NCBI GenBank assembly: GCA_028281465.1
Contig: JANQJV010000209.1
Coordinates: 1-33,678 of the forward strand
Length of the DNA stretch: 33,678 nt
DNA from: Azospirillaceae bacterium
GTDB taxonomy: Bacteria > Pseudomonadota > Alphaproteobacteria > Azospirillales > Azospirillaceae
Direction of reading: 5' to 3'
Shown: in pieces, positions 1 through 7,855 of the stretch
Layout: each line of letters opens with the position of its first letter
Position numbering within the stretch: position 1 is the first letter of the stretch
The notes under the pieces: generated by a model
What the model was told of the DNA's origin: nothing
The model's database searches: none
Seen by the model: the letters and a program-made list of their open reading frames with translations, nothing else
Translations under genes and position numbers: made by a program

Positions 1-120
1 ACCCCCCTTCTCGAAATCAATGTAATAACTGCCAACCACCGGGTTTGGAATGATACACAGCAGCGCTTGGCCGGCGCGCACCGCGGTGGCACCAGGGGCC
101 TGGCTTGGGCCGAGTTCCAC
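1..120 (-). CDS. Possible 5' end of an unrecognised gene, cut by the window edge
   Basis: An open minus-strand frame runs off the left edge. It could begin at a GTG at 120, 37 bases after the stop of the URO-D-like gene and on the same strand. The 40 visible residues include a hydrophobic stretch (ALLCIIPNPVVG) followed by SYYIDFEK. I do not recognise a family. No good ribosome binding site precedes the GTG, and the plus-strand frame here is also open, so coding is only suggested by position and strand. Confidence 0.3.
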   Translation of the reverse strand, partial: MELGPSQAPGATAVRAGQALLCIIPNPVVGSYYIDFEKGG

Positions 121-157
121 TCGGGGTTTATAACCGGTGACAGCGGGTCATCTCCGG

Positions 158-1144
158 TTAGGCGGCACGCACCCAGGCGCGCACCTGGTCGAGAACGGCT
201 TCGTCCAGCGGGTGGCGCAGGGTACAGCCGGGTGTGACCAAGTGCCGATGCCCCTGCGTGGCGGTACGGCCGGCCCCAATCTGCTGCTTCACGGCCACCA
301 TGTCTCGGGCCGTCACACTCCAACGATTAAGGCCGCCAACCAGGGTCTTGCCCGTGAAGGCCCGGGCATCGGCCAAGCTGGGTGGCGTCTCCCAAACATG
401 CCAGTTGATCGCCTGTGCCGGGTACCGCTCCGCCACGTCGAAAAACCGCACGTCATCCCCATGCAGATGAACGATGGTGCACCACCCCATCGCAGCGGCT
501 TGCAACACGGCGATGTCATGGGGCACGGCCAATGCCTCGAACTGGGTGTCGCTGACCACACCACGGCCGACATGTTGGGTCGCAAAGAACACCCCCGCTG
601 CCCCGGCCGCAATGGCAGCAGCGGCCAGACGACCGGTGACGGCCGCGATGCTTGCAAGGCCGATGTCGACTGCGGCCTGTCCCGCCGGCGTACGGGCGTG
701 GTCGAACACGGCCCCCCGGGACAACTTGGCCGCGACGGTTAGAGGACTGAACACAGTGAACACGACTGGTATCTGGCCATCAACCAGCGCCAGCAAGCGG
801 CGCAAGGCGTTCAGTTCCCGTCCCAAAGCGCCGGTGCCGATGTCCAGCTTCGGCAGGGAAACCCAATCTTCCGGATGCCGCACCGGTGTCGCGGTGACAC
901 GCGCGACCCCTCCCTCGGCAACGGCGGTAAAATCGAGCGCACAACCATAGTCTTCAACCGCGTACATGCCGTTCGGCATGGTCTTGATGACATCGACATC
1001 ATGACGGCACGCGAATGTCCAGGTCGCATCGGCCAACTGGTTGGCATCCCGGTCCACCGCGGGCAGATGGGTCCAAAGGCTGAAAAGAGGCGGCAGTCCC
1101 TCTGCCCCGGCCAATAAGGCGCGCAATCGTTGAGGCTTGTCCAC
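158..1144 (-). CDS. Uroporphyrinogen decarboxylase (URO-D) family protein, MtaA/CmuA-like fold, substrate unknown
   Basis: This 328-residue soluble protein has URO-D superfamily features: an N-terminal LPPLFSLWTHLP segment, VDVIKTMPNGMY-VEDYG near residues 50-66, and a glycine/alanine-rich barrel. The family includes heme-pathway decarboxylases and zinc-dependent corrinoid methyltransferases (MtaA, MtbA, CmuA). In those methyltransferases zinc is held by an H-x-C motif and a later Cys. Here the motif reads H226-L-H228-G and the later Cys is C307 in TPGCTL, so an H/H/C metal site is plausible but inferred. The GTG start at 1144 is chosen because GAGAGGGG lies about 9 bases upstream and the start is just past the tctA stop. 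An ATG at 1162, inside tctA, is the alternative. Being last in a TTT operon suggests it acts on the imported compound. It is probably not HemE. Confidence 0.85.
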   Translation of the reverse strand: MDKPQRLRALLAGAEGLPPLFSLWTHLPAVDRDANQLADATWTFACRHDVDVIKTMPNGMYAVEDYGCALDFTAVAEGGVARVTATPVRHPEDWVSLPKLDIGTGALGRELNALRRLLALVDGQIPVVFTVFSPLTVAAKLSRGAVFDHARTPAGQAAVDIGLASIAAVTGRLAAAAIAAGAAGVFFATQHVGRGVVSDTQFEALAVPHDIAVLQAAAMGWCTIVHLHGDDVRFFDVAERYPAQAINWHVWETPPSLADARAFTGKTLVGGLNRWSVTARDMVAVKQQIGAGRTATQGHRHLVTPGCTLRHPLDEAVLDQVRAWVRAA

Positions 1145-1148
1145 CGCG

Positions 1149-2678
1149 TCAGCCCCTCTCATCCGCCATCTGCCGGGCCCGATCACGCCAAGCGCGCAAG
1201 ATTGGCCAGAGCAGGATCAGCAGGGTCAGGCCAAACAGGATCAGTGAAATCGGGCTGCGGAACAGTGCCGTCCAGTCGCCCAGATTGATCAACAGAGTCA
1301 GACGCAACTGCTGCTCCGCCATGCCGCCCAAAATCAGGCCCAGGATCACCGGGGCGAGAGGAAACTTGAGGCGGTCCATGGCATAGCCGACGAGGCCGAA
1401 GCCGAGCATGAGCCACACCTCGAACAGGCTGTTGTTGAGTGTGTAGACGCCGACCACAGCGAGGCCGAAAATCATCGGCGCCAGCAATACGCGTGGCAGC
1501 CGCAGCACCTGGGCGAAGGTGCGAACCGCAAACGGGCCGCCAAAGCCGATCAGCAACACCGAAGTGAGCAACATCTGGATCATGAAGCCATAGACGATGT
1601 CCGGATTGTCCCGGAACAACTGCGGACCAGGTTGCAGCCCATGCACCAGGAGGCCCGCAAGGATAACGGCGGACACACCACTCCCCGGTACGCCCAGAGT
1701 GAGGGCCGGGATCATGGCCGCCGCATTGTCGGCATTGTTGCCGCATTCCGCCGCCGCCACGCCAACCGGGTTGCCTTTGCCAAAACTGTTCTGGTCGCGC
1801 GCGGACCGTTTGGTCTCGTTGTAGGCGAGAAAAGCCGCCATGGAACCGCCAGTACCGGGCAGGATACCAACGAGGATACCGAAGAAGCCGCCGCGCAGCC
1901 ACGCCGGCACGAATCCTCGCCAATTCGCCAGCACCGACTCTCCGGGCCCGATCGCCAGGTCCTTCGCGCTCAGGCCTTTGGTCAAGGCGTCTTCGGCCAT
2001 CATGATAGCCGGGGGAATGGCATACAGGCCAGTCAACACCACGATCAGGTTCAGCCCATCGAGCAGATAGCGATTGCCGAAGGCGAAACGTTCATGGCCA
2101 GTCACCATATCCAGGCCGACCATGCCCAGTAGCAAGCCGAAGCAGGCCGACATGAGGCCCTTGATCGGATCGGCGCCCAACAGGACCGCGATGCTAGATA
2201 GGCCGAACACGGCCACCCAGAAGTACTCGGCAGGACCGAACATGAGCGTCACCTGGGCCAACGGCGGCGCGAAAAGCATGAGCGAGATCGCGCTGACTGT
2301 ACCGCCGATCGCCGACGACACGCAGGCGATCTTCAGGGCATACGCGGCCTGGCCACGTTGTGCCATGGGGTAGCCGTCGAACGTGGTGACGATGCTCGGC
2401 GGCGTGCCAGGAATGCGCAGAAGGATGGCCGGGATGGCGCCGCCGTACATGGCGCCATTGTAGATGCCGGCCATCATGCCGAGCGCCACCAGTGGGTCAA
2501 GGGTGAAGGTGAGCGGAATCAGGATGGCGATGGCCATCGTGGCGGACAGGCCGGGAAGCGAGCCAACCACCATGCCAGCCACCGTCCCGACCACGATCGC
2601 AACGACATTCTGCCACTGCAGCACCACCGACAGAGCATGCCAGAGTGGACCAAACAGCGTCCAGAGAGTCTCAGCCAT
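1149..2678 (-). CDS. tctA: TctA-type large membrane subunit of a tripartite tricarboxylate transporter
   Basis: This 509-residue polytopic inner-membrane protein forms the transport channel of a TTT importer, driven by an ion gradient and fed by the TctC binding protein. It shows the TctA signatures GSLPGLSATMAIAIL near the N-terminus, YGGAIPAILLRIPGTP about 60 residues further on, and VGVAAAECGNNADNAA in the middle, with about a dozen hydrophobic segments. The ATG at 2678 (MAETLW) is chosen because it overlaps the tctB stop by 8 bases, a coupling typical of tctBA pairs. Longer versions add a cysteine- and arginine-rich leader unlike the family. The transported carboxylate cannot be read from sequence. 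Confidence 0.93.
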   Translation of the reverse strand: MAETLWTLFGPLWHALSVVLQWQNVVAIVVGTVAGMVVGSLPGLSATMAIAILIPLTFTLDPLVALGMMAGIYNGAMYGGAIPAILLRIPGTPPSIVTTFDGYPMAQRGQAAYALKIACVSSAIGGTVSAISLMLFAPPLAQVTLMFGPAEYFWVAVFGLSSIAVLLGADPIKGLMSACFGLLLGMVGLDMVTGHERFAFGNRYLLDGLNLIVVLTGLYAIPPAIMMAEDALTKGLSAKDLAIGPGESVLANWRGFVPAWLRGGFFGILVGILPGTGGSMAAFLAYNETKRSARDQNSFGKGNPVGVAAAECGNNADNAAAMIPALTLGVPGSGVSAVILAGLLVHGLQPGPQLFRDNPDIVYGFMIQMLLTSVLLIGFGGPFAVRTFAQVLRLPRVLLAPMIFGLAVVGVYTLNNSLFEVWLMLGFGLVGYAMDRLKFPLAPVILGLILGGMAEQQLRLTLLINLGDWTALFRSPISLILFGLTLLILLWPILRAWRDRARQMADERG

Positions 2679-3288
2679 GGACCGTCTCCACGGACACCGG
2701 AACGTGTAGGGACCCGCGCAGGAAAAACTCCTGCGGCAAGGGCCGTTCAAAAGCGAGGATGAACACAACCCAAATGAAAGCCAGGAACGCCGCCAGGCTG
2801 ACCAAAATCGGCATCATGGCGCGGTACCCCATGAGCACGGTGAGCGCGACAAACATCGTGGCTGTGCCGCTGAAATAGCCGGCGACCTGGACCGCCGCGA
2901 CATAACCAACGAGCAGAGCCACCACCAGCCCGAACCGGGTCGGGTGGCGGAAAAACCGCCACGGTACCGGCGCATCCCCAGACGGATCGGTGCGGCCGTG
3001 TCTGAGACGGCGAAGCGAACGGGCCAGGAAGACGGTGCATAAAACAGCGAATACCAAAAGGATCGCTTGGGGAAACAATCGTGCGCTCTCGGGAACCTCG
3101 GCCAAAGACAGCCAAAGCACGGCGCACAACAGCAGGAGAACGGCCGCGGTCACGGCCTCCAGAACAGCATACGACACGACAACACGCATCCTCGACCCGT
3201 ACGCCAGGCCGGCCGAGGCAGATGCAGCCGGCACGACAGAGGCAGCGGAAAGAACCGGCGCCACATACGGTGGCGCCGGCCAATCCAT
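2671..3288 (-). CDS. tctB: TctB-type small membrane subunit of a tripartite tricarboxylate transporter
   Basis: This protein of about 205 residues has four strongly hydrophobic segments: VLEAVTAAVLLLLCAVLW, AILLVFAVLCTVFLA, VVALLVGYVAAVQVAGYF and the AFLAFIWVVFILAF tail. That is the usual TctB layout, a small membrane partner for TctA. The family is poorly conserved, so position between tctC and tctA is the main identification. The ATG at 3288 is 5 bases past the tctC stop and follows GGAAGTG. An ATG at 3189 would remove an unusual Ala/Pro/Ser-rich N-terminus of about 33 residues but has no well-placed ribosome binding site. Confidence 0.85.
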   Translation of the reverse strand: MDWPAPPYVAPVLSAASVVPAASASAGLAYGSRMRVVVSYAVLEAVTAAVLLLLCAVLWLSLAEVPESARLFPQAILLVFAVLCTVFLARSLRRLRHGRTDPSGDAPVPWRFFRHPTRFGLVVALLVGYVAAVQVAGYFSGTATMFVALTVLMGYRAMMPILVSLAAFLAFIWVVFILAFERPLPQEFFLRGSLHVPVSVETVHG

Positions 3289-3292
3289 GTCA

Positions 3293-4255
3293 TCACTTCC
3301 AAGGATCTTCGGCCCAGACGGCCGCCAGATTCTCGTCGGTCTGCACGATGAAGGCCGTGTACGCATCAGACGCCTGGTAGTTCAGCGGTACGTCGGCCTT
3401 GCGTGCGCTCTCCACATACTCTGGGTCGTCCATCGCCTGACCAATCGCCGCGGACAGTTTGGTCACCACCTCGACCGGCAAACCAGCCGGGCCGGCGATC
3501 CCACGTGAAGATCCGGCAACCAGGTCAACACCCTGTTCGATGAAGGTGGGGGTGTCGGCCGCCATGCCGCTGCGCTCCGCCGCCATCACCCCGAGGATTC
3601 GTAGCTGACCTTCTTCCTGATACTGTGTCGCTTCGCCCAGATTGAAGGCAGCCACCGGAATGTGGCCGCCAAGAAGGGCCGTGCGCAGCGGCGCGGTGCT
3701 GCCGAACGGAACATGGTTGAACTTCGTACCGGTCTTGTTCTCAAGCTGCTTGATCGCCAGGTGCTCGCTGGAGCCGACAGAGCCGCTTGTGCCGATGGGC
3801 AGGGCCCCTGGGTTTTCCTGGCCATACGCGATCAGATCGGCCAAACTCTCGAACGGGCTGTCGGCGCGAACAGCAAGAATGCCCGGGTCGTAGACCAGAT
3901 TGGCGATGGGCGTGAAGCTCTCTCGGCTGTATTCGGTTCGACGCTCATAGGAATAGGCGAACATGGCCGGCAGATTAATGAAACCGATGGTGTAACCATC
4001 CGGCTCGGCCTGGGCCAAGGCGGTGAAACCGACTTCACCGCCGGCGCCCGGCTTGTTTAAAATGGTCAAGTCGGCACCAAGGTATTTTTCAATGTACGGC
4101 TCGATGCTGCGCGCCGCCACATCGGTGCCGCCGCCGGGCGAAAACGCGACAATGACAGTGATCGGCTGCTCCGGATACTCGGCGACGGCCGTCCCGACGG
4201 CCACAGCGCCCAGACCCAGAGCAGCCAAGGCCGCAGTGAGGGATTTCCCGGTCAT
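3293..4255 (-). CDS. tctC: TctC/Bug-type periplasmic solute-binding protein
   Basis: This 320-residue exported protein is the high-affinity receptor of the TTT system. A signal peptide covers residues 1-25 (short basic start, alanine/leucine core, AVA before E26). The mature protein begins YPEQPITVIVAFSPGGGTD, the hallmark of the Bug/TctC family, followed by LNKPGAGGEVG and EPDGYTIG. Bug proteins bind organic acids through main-chain contacts in these loops, so the ligand cannot be inferred. The ATG at 4255 has GGAG close upstream and AAAGG further back. A TTG at 4264 would add three residues. It heads the operon tctC-tctB-tctA-URO-D, with two dyads and a hairpin upstream. Confidence 0.93.
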   Translation of the reverse strand: MTGKSLTAALAALGLGAVAVGTAVAEYPEQPITVIVAFSPGGGTDVAARSIEPYIEKYLGADLTILNKPGAGGEVGFTALAQAEPDGYTIGFINLPAMFAYSYERRTEYSRESFTPIANLVYDPGILAVRADSPFESLADLIAYGQENPGALPIGTSGSVGSSEHLAIKQLENKTGTKFNHVPFGSTAPLRTALLGGHIPVAAFNLGEATQYQEEGQLRILGVMAAERSGMAADTPTFIEQGVDLVAGSSRGIAGPAGLPVEVVTKLSAAIGQAMDDPEYVESARKADVPLNYQASDAYTAFIVQTDENLAAVWAEDPWK

Positions 4256-4298
4256 GGTCTCCAACCTTTTTTGATGACGGATTGGTAGCGGACCCGCA

Positions 4299-4315
4299 GC
4301 CGGGCCAGGCCCGGC
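4299..4315 (-). other. Hairpin in the tctC leader
   Basis: GCCGGGCC and GGCCCGGC are perfect complements separated by one base, giving in practice a 7-bp GC stem with a 3-base loop. It lies about 45 bases upstream of the tctC start, between the dyads and the ribosome binding site, so it would be transcribed in the leader. There is no U-run, so an intrinsic terminator is unlikely. Confidence 0.45.
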
Positions 4316-4354
4316 CGCAGAGCCAACATTGTGCGATTAGCCAACGCTCGGCGC

Positions 4355-4382
4355 AATGCACTTTGCATTATGTCGTACATAA
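4355..4382. promoter_or_regulatory. Two adjoining inverted repeats upstream of tctC (putative operators)
   Basis: The first dyad is AATGCA-CTT-TGCATT (4355-4369). The second is TTATGT-CGT-ACATAA (4368-4382). Both are perfect with 3-base centres and share two bases. The second has the GT-N3-AC core common among GntR/FCD-type operators. The pair lies about 100-130 bases before tctC, so an operator for the transport operon is likely. The regulator is not encoded in the window. A CATAAT within the second dyad, read on the minus strand, could act as a -10 element but lacks a convincing -35. Confidence 0.5.
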
Positions 4383-4806
4383 GCCGGTCACACCACGCCG
4401 ACCACCGTTCAGCGCTGCCGGACCGAATCGTTGGCGGAGCTGATTTCGATGCACCATCCCACGATGGCCAGACCGGCCTTGCGTTGTCGCACCTCGGTCG
4501 GTCATTTGCTGACCGAAAGTTCGCAAACCCCCTCTCAGGGTCGGCCGCCATGCATGCCACGGGATCACGGATACACTGTTCCATGGTGTCTGGCATGGCC
4601 GCATCAACCGCGGCTGCGCCCGAGGAGTCTCCTCTGCCCGACTCCGAAATCGCGGCATGTTGACGCTCGCACCAGTGTGCAATGCAATTTGCGCGTGTTC
4701 GGATTGTCACTGTCCGAAATCGGCCACAAATATGGGCGAAATAAATGTGTCGTCGCTGGCATGGGACGTGCTCCCCCCCGTTCTGTTGGAAGAACGAGGA
4801 TCAGTC
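4383..4806. other. Intergenic region without a recognised gene
   Basis: Several overlapping frames are open here on both strands, but none has a start with a ribosome binding site plus recognisable protein features. The region holds a GCAATGCAATTTGC element at 4679-4692 that matches the tctC-upstream dyad region (4353-4366) at 13 of 14 bases. It also holds a weak TTGTCA (4704-4709) that could belong to a plus-strand promoter for the small gene at 4807. Confidence 0.5.
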
Positions 4807-5019
4807 ATGCGGCCGAGAAACCTGGAGCTGGAACAAGAGATGAACCTACACCATGCCTTGCGCGCCGATCCAGGTCCGCCGCCGGCTTTGACCGACATGC
4901 CGACGATGACGGACACGACCGAGGTTGACGCCCATATTGCCGCAGAAATCGCCCGCATGCGAGAGCTGGCCGACGAAGTGCAATCGTTGATCGACGCGTT
5001 TCATCGGCCCTCAAATTGA
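4807..5019 (+). CDS. Small hypothetical protein, 70 residues
   Basis: I do not recognise this protein. The ATG at 4807 is preceded by GAGGA at 7 bases spacing, the best start signal in this intergenic region. The sequence has a polar N-terminus (LELEQEMNLHHAL), a proline-rich linker, and a C-terminal segment predicted helical (HIAAEIARMRELADEVQSLIDAF) with regularly spaced hydrophobic residues. There is no signal peptide or membrane segment. It converges on rarA, whose stop is 16 bases away. An upstream in-frame extension to 4657 has no ribosome binding site. Confidence 0.5.
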   Translation: MRPRNLELEQEMNLHHALRADPGPPPALTDMPTMTDTTEVDAHIAAEIARMRELADEVQSLIDAFHRPSN

Positions 5020-5034
5020 TTTGCCTGAGCGGCT

Positions 5035-6348
5035 TCAAGGTGCTTGTCGCTGTTGGCGCAAACGTTGCCAATATTCCAGTCGTTTTCGCAGGTCTCGTTC
5101 GAAACCGCGTTCAACCGGCTCGTAGAATGTCTGTCGGGCCATGCCGTCGGGGAAGTAGCTCTGGCCGGAGAAGGCATCCGGTGCATCGTGATCATACGCG
5201 TAGCCGGTGCCGTACCCCAGAGATTTCATGAGCTTGGTCGGGGCGTTGAGAATGTGCAGCGGCGGGGCCAAGGACCCTGTGGATTTGGCCATCGCCGTGG
5301 CTGCCTTGAAAGCGACATAGGCGGCGTTGGACTTGGGCGCCGTGCCAAGGTAGATCACGCATTGTGCCAATGCCAACTCGCCTTCCGGTGAGCCAAGCCG
5401 CTCGTAGGTCTCCCAGGCGGCAACGGCCTGGGTGACCGCGGCCGGATCGGCCAATCCGATGTCTTCGATGGCGAACCGCAGCAAACGGCGCGCAATGTAG
5501 CGCGGGTCCTCGCCACCGGACAGCATGCGTGCCAACCAATACAACGCTGCATCGGTGTCAGACCCCCTCAGGGATTTGTGCAGCGCCGAAATCAGATTGT
5601 AATGGCTGTCCTGGCCCTTGTCGTAGAGCGGGGATCGCCGCTGCACGGCGGTCGTCAACGCCTCCGGCCCGAGGCGCCGACCCTCGGGCAGGGCGAACAG
5701 CTCTTCGCACAAGTTTAAGAGAAACCGACCGTCACCATCGGCCATGGCCTTCAGGATTTGTCGGGCATCGGCATCGACCGGTAGAGACCGGCCAACGATG
5801 ACCTCGGCCCGCCGCAGCAAGTGTTCCAGTGCTGCGTCCTCCAGACGCCGCAACACAAGCACCTGGGCCCGGCTGAGCAAGGCCGGGTTCAACTCGAACG
5901 ACGGATTCTCCGTGGTCGCTCCAACCAGAATCACCGTGCCGTCTTCCACATAGGGCAAAAAGCCGTCCTGTTGCGCCCGGTTGAAACGGTGGATTTCGTC
6001 GATGAACAGCAGGGTTCCCTGCCCTGCGGCTCGGCGTTGCTGAGCCCGATCGAAAACGCGACGCAGGTCCGCGACACCGGAAAACACAGCGGAAAGCGGT
6101 TCGTACACCAGCGCCGTGGTGTCGGCCAACAGACGTGCGATGGTCGTCTTGCCACTGCCAGGTGGCCCCCAAAGCACGAGAGACGCCAGACGGCCGGCTG
6201 CCACCATACGCCCGAGCGGCGCTTCCCGTGACAACAGGTGATCTTGGCCAACCACCTCATCCAGACTGGTCGGCCGCAGCCTGTCGGCCAAAGGCTTAGG
6301 GGCAGCCGATTCGAACAAACCCGCTTGCCCAGGGGTCGAACGCGGCAT
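5035..6348 (-). CDS. rarA: Replication-associated recombination protein A (RarA/MgsA AAA+ ATPase)
   Basis: This 437-residue cytoplasmic AAA+ ATPase belongs to the RarA/Mgs1/WRNIP1 clamp-loader-like family, which acts at stalled replication forks and binds SSB and DNA ends. Visible features are FESAAPKPLADRLRP-DEVVGQ at the N-terminus, Walker A GPPGSGKT at 61-68, Walker B LLFIDEIHRF with D117-E118, sensor-1 VGATTENPSF, and the C-terminal tetramerisation region with DIGLADP and a GYAYDHD-x-QSYFPD motif. Length matches the family. The ATG at 6348 overlaps the protease stop in TGATG, so the two are translationally coupled. A longer frame to 6402 would lie inside the protease gene. Confidence 0.95.
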   Translation of the reverse strand: MPRSTPGQAGLFESAAPKPLADRLRPTSLDEVVGQDHLLSREAPLGRMVAAGRLASLVLWGPPGSGKTTIARLLADTTALVYEPLSAVFSGVADLRRVFDRAQQRRAAGQGTLLFIDEIHRFNRAQQDGFLPYVEDGTVILVGATTENPSFELNPALLSRAQVLVLRRLEDAALEHLLRRAEVIVGRSLPVDADARQILKAMADGDGRFLLNLCEELFALPEGRRLGPEALTTAVQRRSPLYDKGQDSHYNLISALHKSLRGSDTDAALYWLARMLSGGEDPRYIARRLLRFAIEDIGLADPAAVTQAVAAWETYERLGSPEGELALAQCVIYLGTAPKSNAAYVAFKAATAMAKSTGSLAPPLHILNAPTKLMKSLGYGTGYAYDHDAPDAFSGQSYFPDGMARQTFYEPVERGFERDLRKRLEYWQRLRQQRQAP

Positions 6349-7760
6349 CACCGGATGGTGCTGGTGAGCACGCGATCGCCCCGGCGCAGACGCAGCCGCC
6401 ATGGTCCTCGCGAGCCGTCGAGGTGCGTGCGCAGGTGTTGCACCGTATCGATCGTGGTGCGGTTGATCTGCAAGATGATGTCGCCGACGCGAACGCCGAC
6501 ACGATCAGCAGCGCTGCGACGCACCAGGTCGAGCACGATCACCCCCTGGGCCGGTCCATCGAAATCCAGCTCTTCGGCCAGCGCGGGAGATAGATTGGCG
6601 ACGGTGGCCCCCGACAGCGGATGTCGTCCGCGCAGCTCAGTCACCCGGCGCGGCGGCACCTCTGGCGGCGCGATCAACGCAATGATGAGATCTTTCGCCT
6701 GTCCGTCACGCCGAATCGCCAACCGGGTCTCACCCCCGATCTCCCGCGTTGCGATGCGAAACCGCAGCGACTCCGGATCGTCCACCGTCCGACCATCCAC
6801 CGCCGTGATGACGTCGCCGACACGGAGCCCGGCCGCCGCCGCCGGACTCTGCGGGTGCAAGCGGCGAACCAAGACACCGGCTGGACGGTCGAGGCCAAGG
6901 CTCTGCGCAATGTCTCCAGTCACCGGTTGACCTTCGGCACCGAGCCAGGGACGCACCACCGGTCGCCCCTGCTCCACCGCCCTCAGCACCGAACGGACCA
7001 TGCTGGCCGGAATGGCAAAGCCAATGCCGATGGAGCCACCACCGCGACGCGCATAAATCGCCGTGTTGATGCCAACCAGGCGGCCGGCCATGTCGATCAG
7101 GGCACCACCCGAATTGCCCGGATTGATGGCAGCGTCGGTCTGAATGAAGAAATTATAGTCGCCGACGCGGACCCCGGTGCGCGCCAAAGCCGAAACGATG
7201 CCGCTGGTCACCGTCTGCCCAACACCAAACGGATTGCCGATGGCCAGAACCAAATCTCCGACCTCAAGCCCATCCGGATCGGCGAGCGGCACATGGGGCA
7301 ACGCTTCATCCACCGGATTGATGCGGAGAACCGCCAAATCGGTTCGTTCATCCACCGCAACACGAACGGCCTCGAACTCGCGCCGATCCGACAGGACGAC
7401 CGTCACCTGATCTGCATCCTCGATCACATGGGCGTTGGTAATGATCAACCCTTTGGCGCGGACAATGACGCCGGAACCGAGAGAATTCTGCACCCGCTCC
7501 CGAGGCCGACCAAAAGGAAAGTCACGCCCGAAAAACCGCCGGAAGAAGGGATCGTTCAAGAAGGGACTGAGCGGTCGCTCCGCCACCACTCGGCTCGTAA
7601 AAATATTCACCACGGCCGGAGCGACTCGTTTGACCAATGGCGCGAACGACAGCGCGATCTGCTCCCGGCTTTCTGGAACATCCTGCGCCGAGACAGTGTC
7701 AAGCCACGCAAAGGCCCAGACCACAAGCCCCAGCACCAGAAGCCATCGGCAACCGCACAC
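6348..7760 (-). CDS. Do-family periplasmic serine protease/chaperone (DegP/DegQ/MucD-like)
   Basis: This 470-residue HtrA-type protease degrades or refolds damaged envelope proteins. A signal peptide ends near residue 25 (VSA before QD). The trypsin-like domain has the triad H111 (TNAHVIEDAD), D141 (DERTDLAVL) and S217 (NPGNSGGAL). The segment FFRRFFGRDFPFGRPRERV before it resembles the LA loop. Two PDZ domains follow, at roughly 260-345 (GVLVRRLHPQSPAAAAGLRVGDVI) and 375-465 (VIVLDLVRRSAADRVGVRVGDII). The start is GTG at 7760 with GGAGG 7 bases upstream. A Do protease directly before rarA and after a small lipoprotein suggests a short stress-related operon. Whether it is orthologous to DegP, DegQ or MucD is not decided here. 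Confidence 0.93.
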   Translation of the reverse strand: MCGCRWLLVLGLVVWAFAWLDTVSAQDVPESREQIALSFAPLVKRVAPAVVNIFTSRVVAERPLSPFLNDPFFRRFFGRDFPFGRPRERVQNSLGSGVIVRAKGLIITNAHVIEDADQVTVVLSDRREFEAVRVAVDERTDLAVLRINPVDEALPHVPLADPDGLEVGDLVLAIGNPFGVGQTVTSGIVSALARTGVRVGDYNFFIQTDAAINPGNSGGALIDMAGRLVGINTAIYARRGGGSIGIGFAIPASMVRSVLRAVEQGRPVVRPWLGAEGQPVTGDIAQSLGLDRPAGVLVRRLHPQSPAAAAGLRVGDVITAVDGRTVDDPESLRFRIATREIGGETRLAIRRDGQAKDLIIALIAPPEVPPRRVTELRGRHPLSGATVANLSPALAEELDFDGPAQGVIVLDLVRRSAADRVGVRVGDIILQINRTTIDTVQHLRTHLDGSRGPWRLRLRRGDRVLTSTIR

Positions 7761-7855
7761 GTGCCCGCCTCCACTGCCCTATCCACCGGGACTCACCGCC
7801 ATGACGCGGCCCCGCCCATCACTGCCCCCTGGTACGGCACCGATACCGACGCCAC

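Noticed and set aside
137-950. Long plus-strand frames opposite the URO-D-like gene
   Set aside because: They have compositions typical of antisense GC-rich sequence, while the minus-strand protein has family motifs throughout.
4252-4710. Minus-strand 152-codon frame upstream of tctC
   Set aside because: It would place coding sequence over the dyads and hairpin, overlaps the tctC start, and its translation shows no domain or ribosome binding site.
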